64,000 nt of DNA from Comamonas koreensis (GTDB taxonomy: Bacteria; Pseudomonadota; Gammaproteobacteria; Burkholderiales; Burkholderiaceae_C), in the NCBI RefSeq assembly GCF_021026195.1, contig NZ_JAJNCT010000009.1:248001-312000 (forward strand), given 5' to 3'. The first letter of the stretch is position 1; every line of letters starts with the position of its first letter. Positions 8,807 to 17,387 of this stretch are shown piece by piece. The position numbers were made by a program, and so were the translations under genes. The notes beneath the pieces were generated by a model. It did no database searches, was not told the DNA's origin, and saw only the letters and a program-made list of their open reading frames with translations.

Positions 8807-9987
8807 GCTCCTCCAACCCTTCCTCCTCCTTCTCCGTGGCCGCCATCATGGGCACCCGGCCCGAGATCATCAAGATGGCCCCCGTGGTGCTGGCGCTGCG
8901 CGCGCGCGGCATCACCACCCATGTGCTGCATACCGGCCAGCACGAGGAGATGGCCTGGCCGCTGTATGAATTCTTTGGCATCGCGCCCCAGCAGGTGATC
9001 CGCCTCAAGCGCGAGGTCGCCACCCTGCCGGCGCTGTCGAGTGAGTTGATGTCCGCCATCGGCAGCACCCTGGCCAGCCTCCAACCTGCCGTGGCGCTGG
9101 TGCATGGCGACACCAGCAGTGCCGCCATGGGCGCGCTGGCTGCCTCCTACCTGCAGATTCCCGTCGGCCATGTCGAGGCCGGTCTGCGCTCGGGCCGCAT
9201 CTCCGAGCCCTTCCCCGAAGAGATCAACCGCAGCCTGATCGGCCGCGTCAGCCAATGGCACTTTGCGCCTACCGGCCAGGCGCGCGAGAACCTGGAAAAG
9301 GAAAACGTGCCGGGCAACATCTCGGTGGTGGGCAACACCGTCGTCGATGCTGTGCTGCTGGCCGCGCGCCATGTGCGCAAGCAGCGCGCTGCCGGCCAAC
9401 CAGTGGCCAACCCGGACTACCAGTGGTTCGTCGACAGCGGCCTGCGCCAGCTGGTGCTGGTGACCGCACACCGGCGCGAGAACTGGGGCGAACCCATGGT
9501 GGAGATCGCCCAATCGGTGGCCCGCCTGCTCGAGCAGCACCCCGATGCCGCGGTGATCTGGCCGGTGCACCTGAACCCGCTGGTGCAGCAGGTGGTGCGC
9601 GGTGTGCATGCCGCCACCACAGCCGAGGTACAGCGCCGCTGGCGCCTGACCGCTCCGCTCGATTACGCGCCCATGGTCGAGATCATGGACGCGGCCCAGC
9701 TGCTGCTGACCGACTCGGGCGGCATCCAGGAAGAGGGCCTGTCGCTGCACAAGCCGCTGCTGGTGATGCGCGAGGTGACCGAGCGCCCCGAAGTCATCAC
9801 CTGCGGCGCCGGCCTGCTGGTGGGCACCGAGGCCGAGCGCATCCTCTCGGCCGCCAGCCATGTGCTGGCCACCGGCCAGTTGCCTGGGCAGCCGCCTGCC
9901 ACGGTGGACAACCCCTTTGGCGATGGCAGCAGTGGCGTGCAGATTGCCGCCGCGATTGCCCGCCATCTGCCGCCATCCTCCCTTTGA
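8803..9987 (+). CDS. wecB: UDP-N-acetylglucosamine 2-epimerase (non-hydrolysing)
   Basis: 394 residues with the full WecB/MnaA signature series: MGTRPEIIKMAPV near the N-terminus, HTGQHEEM, VHGDTSSAA, VEAGLRSG, FPEEINR, TAHRRENWGEP and LTDSGGIQEEG. It interconverts UDP-GlcNAc and UDP-ManNAc in the cytosol. No wecC dehydrogenase is present, so the product is expected to be used as UDP-ManNAc. It overlaps the deacetylase gene by 4 bp, which ties precursor supply to the synthase upstream and makes ManNAc a candidate building block of the polymer. Confidence 0.93.
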   Translation: MSSSNPSSSFSVAAIMGTRPEIIKMAPVVLALRARGITTHVLHTGQHEEMAWPLYEFFGIAPQQVIRLKREVATLPALSSELMSAIGSTLASLQPAVALVHGDTSSAAMGALAASYLQIPVGHVEAGLRSGRISEPFPEEINRSLIGRVSQWHFAPTGQARENLEKENVPGNISVVGNTVVDAVLLAARHVRKQRAAGQPVANPDYQWFVDSGLRQLVLVTAHRRENWGEPMVEIAQSVARLLEQHPDAAVIWPVHLNPLVQQVVRGVHAATTAEVQRRWRLTAPLDYAPMVEIMDAAQLLLTDSGGIQEEGLSLHKPLLVMREVTERPEVITCGAGLLVGTEAERILSAASHVLATGQLPGQPPATVDNPFGDGSSGVQIAAAIARHLPPSSL

Positions 9988-10007
9988 AAAACCGACACCA
10001 GAACACC

Positions 10008-10877
10008 ATGAACACCTTCCTCCTGTCCAGCTCCCTGGCCCTGAGCGCCGCCGCCCTGCTCGCCCCCGCAATGGCCCAGACCACGGCCGCCAGCGCTGCT
10101 GCCCCTGTTACTGCTGCCGAGCCTGCGGCTGCTCCTGCTGCCGACTTCGAGCCAGGCCAGCGCGGCCGGGTCGACATCGGCGCGGGCTTCTCCAGCCTGA
10201 CCGGCGGCAACAGCAACTGGAACGACGAGTTCGTGCGCGGCCATGTCGGCCTCAAGCCCGGCACCACCTTGAACTGGGAGCTGTCCAGCCAGCGCCATTT
10301 CGACCAGCGCGGCACCGTCGGTGCCCTGTCGCTGACGCAGACCTTGTCGCCCTGGTGGTACATGTCGGTGGGCGCCAGCTCCGGCTCGGCCGACTTCCAG
10401 AACAAGTACCGGGGCGACATCGCCATCTACCGCAAGTGGACCGAGAGCCAGCAGTGGGTGACCGGCCTGGCGCTGATGAAGTCGGCCAGCCGCGACGGCA
10501 TCCACCGCGACACAGGCATCACCGCGTCGGTGGCCTACTACTCGGCCAATGACTGGGTCGGCGAAGGCGGCGTGGTCTACAACAAGTCCAACCCCGGCTC
10601 GGTGGAAGGCTACCGGGGCTTTGCCGCGCTGACCATGGGCCGCGAAAAGCAGCACTACTTCACCGCCCGCATCGACCACGGCAAGGAAGGATATCTGCCC
10701 ACCGGTGCCATCGCCAATGGCGCCGGTGACCAGGTCGGCTTCCAATCGACCGAGCTGAGCCTGCAATGGCGCCAGTGGCTGGGCAAGGACTGGGGCTACC
10801 TGGTCGGCGGCCAGTTCTACCGCAACCCCTACTACAACCGCAAGGGCCTGAGCGCTGCGGTGTTCTTCGACTTCTAA
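10008..10877 (+). CDS. YaiO-family outer-membrane beta-barrel protein
   Basis: 289 residues. Signal peptide of about 23 residues ending AMA-Q, an Ala/Pro-rich linker to residue 45, then alternating hydrophobic strands with many aromatic residues and glycine turns, ending in ...AAVFFDF with the terminal phenylalanine recognised by BamA. The closest family I recognise is YaiO, whose E. coli gene also neighbours a GT2 gene (yaiP). It probably provides the outer-membrane passage or surface attachment for the polymer made by this locus. The ATG at 10008 follows the epimerase by 20 bp. Confidence 0.75.
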   Translation: MNTFLLSSSLALSAAALLAPAMAQTTAASAAAPVTAAEPAAAPAADFEPGQRGRVDIGAGFSSLTGGNSNWNDEFVRGHVGLKPGTTLNWELSSQRHFDQRGTVGALSLTQTLSPWWYMSVGASSGSADFQNKYRGDIAIYRKWTESQQWVTGLALMKSASRDGIHRDTGITASVAYYSANDWVGEGGVVYNKSNPGSVEGYRGFAALTMGREKQHYFTARIDHGKEGYLPTGAIANGAGDQVGFQSTELSLQWRQWLGKDWGYLVGGQFYRNPYYNRKGLSAAVFFDF

Positions 10878-10886
10878 GGCCGCGCC

Positions 10887-11651
10887 ATGTCGTTGCGCAT
10901 GACCCGCCAGCACCGAGGGCTCAGAAGCTATATCTGGACCTGGCAGCACAGCGCCCAGCTGCTGGTACTGCTGACGGCGTTCTGGCTGGTGCTGTGGTGG
11001 GGCGCACCGCTGCTGATGCACCGCTGGGCCGATGTGCTGGCCTGGGCCTGGCCGCATCTGGGCCTGGGCAGCAGCGCGGGGGTGGAGGTCAAGACCACCT
11101 CGCTGCTGGGCGTGCCCGTTGACGTGGTGCGCACCCAGTTCTATGTGCCGCCACCCAATCTCTGGCAATGGTGGGGCGGCGCACTGCTGTCGCTGGGGCT
11201 GATGGCGCTGTCCTTTGTGCTCTCACGCGAGCGCCTGCCGCTAATCTATGGCCTGCGCATCGTCGCGCTGCTGGGCATCGTCGGTCTGCTCTCGTACGAG
11301 TTCCTGCCCGCGCTGGCCGTCAGCGATGTGAACCGCCTGCTGGCCGACAACATCCTGGACATGGGCCTGGCCATGCTCTGGCTGCTGCCCGCCGTGCATG
11401 CGCTGGTGCTGTATATCTTTCCCATCCCCGTGCTGCACAAGGTGGCCGCCACAATGACCGGCATGCTGATGCTGGTCGTCAGCATCCCGCTGCAGGCCGC
11501 CTCGCTCGCCTGGCTGGCCCAGCAGTTCAGCCTGCTCGTCACCTTGCCCTTGTACATGCTGTTCAGCTTTCTGCCGCAGATTGCCGCGCAGCTGGGCATC
11601 TACGGCCTCTTCATGAGCTTTGCGCCGGCGCCTGAGCATGCGGGCGGCTAG
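10887..11651 (+). CDS. Polytopic inner-membrane protein of the exopolysaccharide locus
   Basis: 254 residues with about six membrane helices (near 23-45, 92-112, 118-137, 147-170, 180-205, 210-240) and a periplasmic loop around 55-90. I do not recognise a family. It follows the YaiO-like gene by 9 bp and is the last gene of the locus, so a role in assembly or export of the polymer is likely but unproven. The last codons (AGG-stop) already lie inside a GC-rich tandem repeat that continues downstream. Confidence 0.6.
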   Translation: MSLRMTRQHRGLRSYIWTWQHSAQLLVLLTAFWLVLWWGAPLLMHRWADVLAWAWPHLGLGSSAGVEVKTTSLLGVPVDVVRTQFYVPPPNLWQWWGGALLSLGLMALSFVLSRERLPLIYGLRIVALLGIVGLLSYEFLPALAVSDVNRLLADNILDMGLAMLWLLPAVHALVLYIFPIPVLHKVAATMTGMLMLVVSIPLQAASLAWLAQQFSLLVTLPLYMLFSFLPQIAAQLGIYGLFMSFAPAPEHAGG

Positions 11652-11743
11652 CTGGGGGCGCCTAGCTGCGGGCGGCTAGCTGGGAGCGCCTAGCTACGGG
11701 CGGCTAGCTGCGGGCGGTTAGGCGCGCCTAGCCACGGGCGGCT
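11641..11743. repeat. Imperfect 28-bp tandem repeat (minisatellite)
   Basis: Units beginning CGGGCGGCTAGCTG occur at 11641, 11669 and 11697, the first two spaced exactly 28 bp with 2 mismatches, followed by degenerate remnants to about 11743. Each unit carries CTAG and alternates GGCGGCTAGCTGG with GCGCCTAGCT, so it can also fold on itself. The stop codon of the preceding gene (TAG) is part of the first unit. Confidence 0.8.
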
Positions 11744-11923
11744 GGATCAAAGCCTTCAAAACGGTTACCCAAGCAACGATTAGCCGACGAGACCCTGTTG
11801 GCTTCCTCCTGGGCGGACAATGCGCGCTGGCCCTGCCCGCAGGGCCGGCACCAACCGATCGACACATAGCGCATGGTGGCCCGCCCAGCGGCTGGCCCAC
11901 CCAGCGCCGCCAAGGAGAAAACA

Positions 11924-12208
11924 ATGCTGTACCTGGTTCGCATGGATGTGAACATTCCCCATGACCTGCCCCAAGAGCAGGCCCAAGAGATTAAGGCCCG
12001 CGAGAAGGCCTATTCACAAGATCTGCAGCGCGATGGCCGCTGGAAGCACATCTGGCGCGTGGCGGGCGAGTATGCGAACTACAGCGTGTTCGATGTGGAA
12101 TCCAATGACGAACTCCACGGCCTGCTGCAGGCGCTGCCGCTGTTCCCCTACATGAAGATCTCGGTCACGCCGCTGGCCCAGCACCCTTCGGCCATCGCCC
12201 AGAACTGA
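11924..12208 (+). CDS. catC: Muconolactone delta-isomerase
   Basis: 94 residues, the normal CatC length, beginning MLYLVRMDVNIPHDLP with the conserved EKAYSQDLQRDGRWKHIWRV core and FDVESNDELHGLL and LPLFPYMKI segments. The enzyme converts muconolactone to 3-oxoadipate enol-lactone in the ortho-cleavage branch of catechol degradation and forms decamers. A good ribosome site (AAGGAG at 11912) sits 7 bp before the ATG. No catA, catB or catD is nearby, so this copy is an orphan, or serves a side pathway. Confidence 0.9.
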   Translation: MLYLVRMDVNIPHDLPQEQAQEIKAREKAYSQDLQRDGRWKHIWRVAGEYANYSVFDVESNDELHGLLQALPLFPYMKISVTPLAQHPSAIAQN

Positions 12209-12244
12209 TAGCCTGCGCCGGCAGTGGCCGGCCATCCGCTGTGC

Positions 12245-12282
12245 AACGCACACCCTCGCCCATGGCGATCGGTGTGCGTTTT
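12245..12282 (+). terminator. Rho-independent terminator after catC
   Basis: AACGCACACC and GGTGTGCGTT form a perfect 10-bp stem, with a second inner stem TCGCC/GGCGA, followed by TTTT. It separates catC from the convergent hydratase-like gene. Confidence 0.75.
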
Positions 12283-12304
12283 GCTTTCTGGCGGGGTGTG
12301 CGGA

Positions 12305-13087
12305 TTACAGCTGCACCCGCAGCTCGCCAATCCCGTCAAACTGCACCCGCACCGCATCGCCAGCTGCGGCCTGCAACAGGCCGCACCAGCTGCCGGTCGT
12401 CACCACCGTGCCGGCGCGCAGGCTGCCAAAGTGTGCGGTCGCATGGCGCAGCCACTGCGGCAGCAGCCAGGCCGGGTCCTGCAGGCCGTAGCTGTTCTCA
12501 AAAGCCTGGGCGGGCTGCGCACCGATCTGCACCGTGCAGCGCTGCGTGCGGCCATCGACCGGGCGGTAGGGCAGCCAGGGGCCCAGCACCAGTGCGCCAT
12601 GGCAGAGCAGATCGGCGGCCTTGAGGGCGGCCGGCGCCTGCAGCTGCTGCTGCCAGCGCGAATCGACAATCTCGATGCTTACCGCCATCGCATCGATCAG
12701 CTCGGCAGCGCTGGCCTCGTCGAGCGCAGCGGCCTGGGCCGCATCGACCGCCTGGCCCAGGCGCAATGCAATCTCGGCCTCCACCCCGCGCAGAAAGAAC
12801 GGCGTCCCTCCTAGATCGGCGCCGCCAGCATGCACCCCTTGGGGAGGCAGCGGCGCATGGCCCAGCGGCTGGCTGCGGCCGGGGCCGCCGGATTTCCAGT
12901 ACTGCGGCGCCTGGGCGCTGTCACCCCAGCGCTGGGCGCGCTCGCGGTGCACGGCGATGATGTCGGCAGGCGCCAGGCTCGCAGGCCAGGCGGCCGCATC
13001 GATGGCGCTGCCGGCCGAGGTGGCCGTCTGCAGCGCCTGGGCCAGGGCTGCGGGTTGAAAAGGTGCGGCGGTGTCGGCAGAGGGCAT
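12305..13087 (-). CDS. 2-keto-4-pentenoate hydratase-like protein (FAH family)
   Basis: 260 residues beginning MPSADTAAPFQP. The FAH/MhpD-type metal-site motif is seen in GVEAEIALRLGQ and SIEIVDSRW, with a C-terminal GTVVTTGSWCGL segment corresponding to the usual G(S)-T-G-x-x... turn. Such enzymes hydrate 2-hydroxypenta-2,4-dienoate-type intermediates of meta-cleavage, and close relatives are decarboxylases. The reading frame extends upstream to 13216, but that would invade the promoter region of the divergent gdhA, so the ATG at 13087 is chosen. It has no meta-cleavage partners here, so the substrate is open. Confidence 0.75.
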   Translation of the reverse strand: MPSADTAAPFQPAALAQALQTATSAGSAIDAAAWPASLAPADIIAVHRERAQRWGDSAQAPQYWKSGGPGRSQPLGHAPLPPQGVHAGGADLGGTPFFLRGVEAEIALRLGQAVDAAQAAALDEASAAELIDAMAVSIEIVDSRWQQQLQAPAALKAADLLCHGALVLGPWLPYRPVDGRTQRCTVQIGAQPAQAFENSYGLQDPAWLLPQWLRHATAHFGSLRAGTVVTTGSWCGLLQAAAGDAVRVQFDGIGELRVQL

Positions 13088-13296
13088 GGCGATGGTGTCC
13101 GAAAGTGTAAAAAGTCCAATCGGCATAGCGTAACGGACCGCCGTACCCTCCCCTGTCGCCGCAGCACCAACGCAACATGTAAGCAGCACCCAGCCGGGGT
13201 TATGCAAAAAAAGCATTCCATCCCTATCATCCGGCCTTGGACAAAGGATATAGAGCGGATTTAAGCTGTACAGACCTTTTCAACCGCATGGATCGT

Positions 13297-14601
13297 ATGC
13301 CGTCCAACAGCACTCCCGCCGCAGCACAACACGCGCTGCCTTCCTACCTCGACGCCAAGCACCTGGGCCCCTGGGGCAACTACCTGCAGCAGGTCGATCG
13401 CGTCACGCCCTACCTCGGCTCGCTGGCCCGCTGGGTCGAGACGCTCAAGCGCCCCAAACGGGCGCTGATTGTGGATGTGCCCATCGAGATGGACAACGGC
13501 ACGATCGCCCACTTTGAAGGCTACCGCGTGCAGCACAACCTGAGCCGTGGCCCCGGCAAGGGCGGCGTGCGCTTCCACCAGGATGTGACCCTGTCCGAAG
13601 TGATGGCCCTGTCGGCCTGGATGTCGATCAAGAATGCTGCCGTGAACGTGCCCTACGGTGGCGCCAAGGGCGGTATCCGCGTTGATCCCAAGACCCTGTC
13701 CAAGGGTGAGCTCGAACGCCTGACCCGCCGCTACACCAGCGAAATCGGTCTGTTCATTGGCCCGTCCAAGGACATCCCTGCGCCCGACGTGAACACCAAC
13801 GGCCAGATCATGGCCTGGATGATGGACACCTACTCGATGAACACCGGCGCCACCTCCACCGGTGTGGTCACCGGCAAGCCCATCGATCTGGGCGGTTCGC
13901 TCGGCCGTGTCGAGGCCACCGGCCGCGGCGTGTTCACCGTGGGCGTCGAGGCCGCCAAGCTGTCCGGCTTGGCGTTGCAAGGCGCCAAGGTGGCCGTGCA
14001 AGGTTTTGGTAACGTGGGCGGCACGGCAGGCAAGCTGTTTGCCGAAGCCGGCGCCCTCGTCGTGGCGGTGCAAGACCACACCGGCACCATCTTCAACGCC
14101 AAGGGCCTGGATGTGCCTGCCGTGCTCGACCATGTGGCCAACACCGGCGGTGTGGGCGGCTTCAAGGGCGCCGACAAGATGGCCAACGAGGACTTCTGGG
14201 CCGTCGACTGCGACATCCTGATCCCCGCTGCGCTGGAAGGCCAGATCAATGCCAAGAACGCCGGCAAGATCAAGGCCAAGATGGTGATCGAGGGCGCCAA
14301 CGGCCCGACCACCACCGAAGCGGATGACATCCTGCATGACAAGGGTGTGCTGGTGCTGCCCGACGTGATCGCCAACGCTGGCGGCGTGACGGTGAGCTAC
14401 TTCGAATGGGTGCAGGATTTCTCCAGCTTCTTCTGGAGCGAGGACGAGATCAACGCCCGCCTGGTGCGCATCATGCAGGACGCCTTTGCCGCCGTGTGGC
14501 AAGTGGCGCAAGAGAACCGGGTCTCCTTGCGTACCGCCACCTTCATCATCGCCTGCCGCCGCATTCTGCACGCACGCGAAGCACGCGGCCTGTACCCATA
14601 A
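13297..14601 (+). CDS. gdhA: Glutamate dehydrogenase (Glu/Leu/Phe/Val family)
   Basis: 434 residues. The family hallmarks are the glycine-rich PGKGGVRFH and the catalytic-lysine segment [12 protein letters not shown], followed by a Rossmann domain with [11 protein letters not shown]. It reversibly deaminates L-glutamate to 2-oxoglutarate in the cytosol; the 430-residue size fits NAD-type hexameric enzymes. An ATG at 13288 is in frame three codons earlier and is equally possible, as neither start has a strong Shine-Dalgarno. A clear terminator follows. Confidence 0.92.
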   Translation: MPSNSTPAAAQHALPSYLDAKHLGPWGNYLQQVDRVTPYLGSLARWVETLKRPKRALIVDVPIEMDNGTIAHFEGYRVQHNLSRGPGKGGVRFHQDVTLSEVMALSAWMSIKNAAVNVPYGGAKGGIRVDPKTLSKGELERLTRRYTSEIGLFIGPSKDIPAPDVNTNGQIMAWMMDTYSMNTGATSTGVVTGKPIDLGGSLGRVEATGRGVFTVGVEAAKLSGLALQGAKVAVQGFGNVGGTAGKLFAEAGALVVAVQDHTGTIFNAKGLDVPAVLDHVANTGGVGGFKGADKMANEDFWAVDCDILIPAALEGQINAKNAGKIKAKMVIEGANGPTTTEADDILHDKGVLVLPDVIANAGGVTVSYFEWVQDFSSFFWSEDEINARLVRIMQDAFAAVWQVAQENRVSLRTATFIIACRRILHAREARGLYP

Positions 14602-14626
14602 AGTCAGCGCTATTCCACGCTTCATC

Positions 14627-14651
14627 AGCGGCCTTCGGGCCGCTTTTTTTT
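14627..14651 (+). terminator. Rho-independent terminator of gdhA
   Basis: Perfect stem AGCGGCC/GGCCGCT with a stable TTCG tetraloop and eight Ts (14644-14651), starting 25 bp after the gdhA stop. Confidence 0.9.
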
Positions 14652-14788
14652 GGCCTGCTTCCGCGCACGCAAAGCATGGCTTTCGCAACGGCGAAGGCCT
14701 AATGCGCGCTGGTGCAGGCAAACCCCATCACGCCTGCCAGCGCGACTGCCTATGGTGAACTCCTAACTACAAATACGGAGACAACACC

Positions 14789-15742
14789 ATGCGCTTTGCG
14801 CGCCGCCGCGCCCTTGCGGCCCTGCTGCTTTCCCCGCTGCTGGCCTGGGCGGCCGACTGGCCGGCCCGCCCCATCACCATCGTCGTGCCCGCTGCGGCCG
14901 GTGGCACCACCGATATCGCAGCGCGCCTGCTGGCCCAGAAGATGGGCCAGTCGCTCAAGACCAGCGTCATCGTCGAGAACAAGGCCGGCGGCGGCGGTGG
15001 CATCGGCACTGCCTACGTAGCGCGCGCCAAGCCCGATGGCTACACCTTGCTGATGGGCAACATCGGCCCGGTGGCCATCAATTTCAGCCTCTACAAGAAG
15101 CTGGCCTACGGCCCCCATGACCTGCGCGGCATCACCAATGTGATCTCGGTGCCCAACATCCTGGTCGTGCATGCCAGCTCCCCCATCCAGAACGTGCAGC
15201 AGCTCGTGGCGCTGGGCATGCAAAAGCCGCTGACCGCTGCGACCTCGGGCGTGGGCCAGTCGCCGCACATGTCCACCGAGCTGTTCCGCCAGCAGAGCGG
15301 GCTGGATGTGACCCTGGTGCCCCACAGCGGCGCGGCGCCCGCCGTCACTGCGCTGCTGGGCCAGCAGGTCGATTTTATGATCGACAACCTGCCCAGCTCG
15401 ATGCCGCACATCCAGTCGGGCAAGTTCCGGGCCTTGGCCATCACCAGCCGCGAGCGCTCGGCCCAGCTGCCTGATGTGCCGACGATGCGCGAGGCCGGTG
15501 TGCCGATGGATGTGACTGCCTGGTTTGACCTGCTGGCCCCCGCTGGCACGCCCGATGCCATCGTCAACCGCCTGCAGCAGGTGGCCCATGAGGCACTGCA
15601 AGGCGCCGACATCCGCCGCACCTTTGCCGAGCTCGGCGGTGTGCCCGGCGGCGAGACGGCGGCCGAGCACGACGCCTTCATCGCGCAGGAGCGCAAGCGC
15701 TGGGCCGAGATCGTCCGCGCCGCCAACCTGTCTCTCGACTGA
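14789..15742 (+). CDS. Bug/TctC-type periplasmic solute receptor
   Basis: 317 residues. Signal peptide MRFARRRALAALLLSPLLAWA, then DWPARPITIVVPAAAGGTTD, the Bug ligand-loop pattern, VENKAGGGGGIGT, and the later PTMREAGVPMDVTAWFDLLAPAGTP typical of the family. Bug proteins bind carboxylates, dicarboxylates or related small molecules in the periplasm; only a few partner with TctAB permeases. Here it is followed 23 bp later by an acyl-CoA ligase and then a second Bug gene, so the ligand is probably a carboxylic acid that the ligase activates. Confidence 0.92.
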   Translation: MRFARRRALAALLLSPLLAWAADWPARPITIVVPAAAGGTTDIAARLLAQKMGQSLKTSVIVENKAGGGGGIGTAYVARAKPDGYTLLMGNIGPVAINFSLYKKLAYGPHDLRGITNVISVPNILVVHASSPIQNVQQLVALGMQKPLTAATSGVGQSPHMSTELFRQQSGLDVTLVPHSGAAPAVTALLGQQVDFMIDNLPSSMPHIQSGKFRALAITSRERSAQLPDVPTMREAGVPMDVTAWFDLLAPAGTPDAIVNRLQQVAHEALQGADIRRTFAELGGVPGGETAAEHDAFIAQERKRWAEIVRAANLSLD

Positions 15743-15765
15743 TTCCTTTCGTTTGCATTCTTGGT

Positions 15766-17343
15766 ATGTCTGACACTTCCTCCTTCCAACTCGCCCAGCC
15801 TTTTGGCTCCATCCCCGCCCTGGTCCTGGCCCAGGCCCAGGAGCGCCCCGACCACACCGCACTGGTGCTGGGCAACACCCGCCTGAACTACACCCAGCTC
15901 GCCCAGGGCATGCGCCAGGTGGCCTGCGCGCTGCAGCAGCAAGGCCTGCAGGCCGGTGATGTGGTGGCCATCTGCGCCAGCACCTCGGTGCCCTATGTGC
16001 TGGCCTACCTGGGCGCGCTGCAAGCCGGTGTCGTCGTGGCACCGCTGGCGCCCTCGGCCACGGCCGAGCACCTGAGCGCCATGCTGGACAACTCCGAGGC
16101 CAAGCTGCTGCTGCGCGATGCCGAGGTCGCCGCGCAGTGGCCGCTGGCCAGCACCGCAGAGCGGCCCTGCATCGCGCTGGACGATGCCGCGCAAGCCGGC
16201 ACGCCCTGGAGCACTTGGCTGGCCCAGGTGCCCGCCGGCCAGCAGCCCCAGCCGGTGCAGCCCACACCGCAGTGGCCTTTCAACCTGATCTATTCCTCGG
16301 GCACCACCGGTGTGCCCAAGGGCATTGTGCAAAGCTGGGGCATGCGCTGGTCGCATGTGAACCGCGCCGTCACCAACGGCTACGGCACCGATGCGGTATC
16401 GCTGTGTGCAACGCCGCTGTATTCCAACACCACCTTGGTGGCGGTCCTGCCCACCTTGGCCCTGGGCGGCACCCTGGTAATGATGCGCAAGTTCGACGCG
16501 GCCCAGTACCTGCAGCTGGCCCAGCAGGAACGCGCCACCCACACGATGCTGGTGCCCGTGCAGTACCAGCGCCTGCTCGACTGCCCGGCGTTTGACCAGG
16601 CCGACCTGACGCTGCTGCAGAACAAGTTCTGCACCAGTGCGCCCTTCAAGACCGCGCTCAAGGCGGAGGTGCTGCGCCGCTGGCCCGGCCGCCTGATCGA
16701 GTACTACGGCATGACTGAGGGTGGCGTGCGCTGCGAGCTGCACTGCCACCAGTTCCCCGACAAGCTGCACACCGTCGGCCGCGCCGGGCCTGACGCCGAT
16801 CTGCGCTTTATCGACGAGGAAGGCAAGGAACTGCCCAAGGGCGCGCAGGGCGAGATCGTTGGCCGCTCAGCCGGCATGATGACCGGCTACCACCGCCAGC
16901 CCGACAAGACCCGCGAGGCCGAGTGGATCAGCCCCAGCGGCGAGCGCTTTATCCGCAGCGGCGATGTGGGCAAGATGGATGCCGATGGCTTCATCGTGCT
17001 GGGCGACCGCAAGAAGGACATGATCATCACCGGCGGCTTCAACGTCTACCCCAGTGACATCGAGGCCGTCATGCTGCAGCACCCCGAGGTGCGCGAATGC
17101 GCGGTGATCGGCGTGCCCTCGGACGCCTGGGGCGAGAGCCCCGTGGCCTATGTGGTGCCCCAGCCCGGCAGCAGCCCCCAGGCGCCTGATCTGCAGCAGT
17201 GGCTCAACAGCCGCGTTGGCAAGACCCAGCGCGTGGCCGACCTGGTCATCCACAGCCAGCTGCCGCGCAGCGAGATTGGCAAGGTGCTCAAGCGCGAGCT
17301 GCGCACGCTGTACGCGAGCCAGACCAGCGCCTCAGCGGCCTGA
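15766..17343 (+). CDS. AMP-forming acyl-CoA synthetase
   Basis: 525 residues of the ANL superfamily. The P-loop motif YSSGTTGVPKG (near residue 178), YYGMTEGG, GDVGKMDADGFIVLGDRKKDMI and NVYPSDIEAV hinge region, and the C-terminal catalytic lysine motif GKVLKREL are all intact. It activates a carboxylic acid to its CoA thioester with ATP. Substrate cannot be read from sequence; flanking Bug receptors suggest an imported organic acid. Tandem with both neighbours, so likely one transcript from 14789 to 18392. Confidence 0.9.
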   Translation: MSDTSSFQLAQPFGSIPALVLAQAQERPDHTALVLGNTRLNYTQLAQGMRQVACALQQQGLQAGDVVAICASTSVPYVLAYLGALQAGVVVAPLAPSATAEHLSAMLDNSEAKLLLRDAEVAAQWPLASTAERPCIALDDAAQAGTPWSTWLAQVPAGQQPQPVQPTPQWPFNLIYSSGTTGVPKGIVQSWGMRWSHVNRAVTNGYGTDAVSLCATPLYSNTTLVAVLPTLALGGTLVMMRKFDAAQYLQLAQQERATHTMLVPVQYQRLLDCPAFDQADLTLLQNKFCTSAPFKTALKAEVLRRWPGRLIEYYGMTEGGVRCELHCHQFPDKLHTVGRAGPDADLRFIDEEGKELPKGAQGEIVGRSAGMMTGYHRQPDKTREAEWISPSGERFIRSGDVGKMDADGFIVLGDRKKDMIITGGFNVYPSDIEAVMLQHPEVRECAVIGVPSDAWGESPVAYVVPQPGSSPQAPDLQQWLNSRVGKTQRVADLVIHSQLPRSEIGKVLKRELRTLYASQTSASAA

Positions 17344-17387
17344 TCGCCCGCCAGCGCCCATCCCAAAACAAGACCAGGAGACATGAC

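Noticed and set aside
11641-11743. CRISPR array
   Set aside because: Units abut without spacers and only about three are present.
13088-13216. N-terminal extension of the 2-keto-4-pentenoate hydratase-like gene to 13216
   Set aside because: It would cover most of the divergent promoter region of gdhA and adds residues without family similarity.
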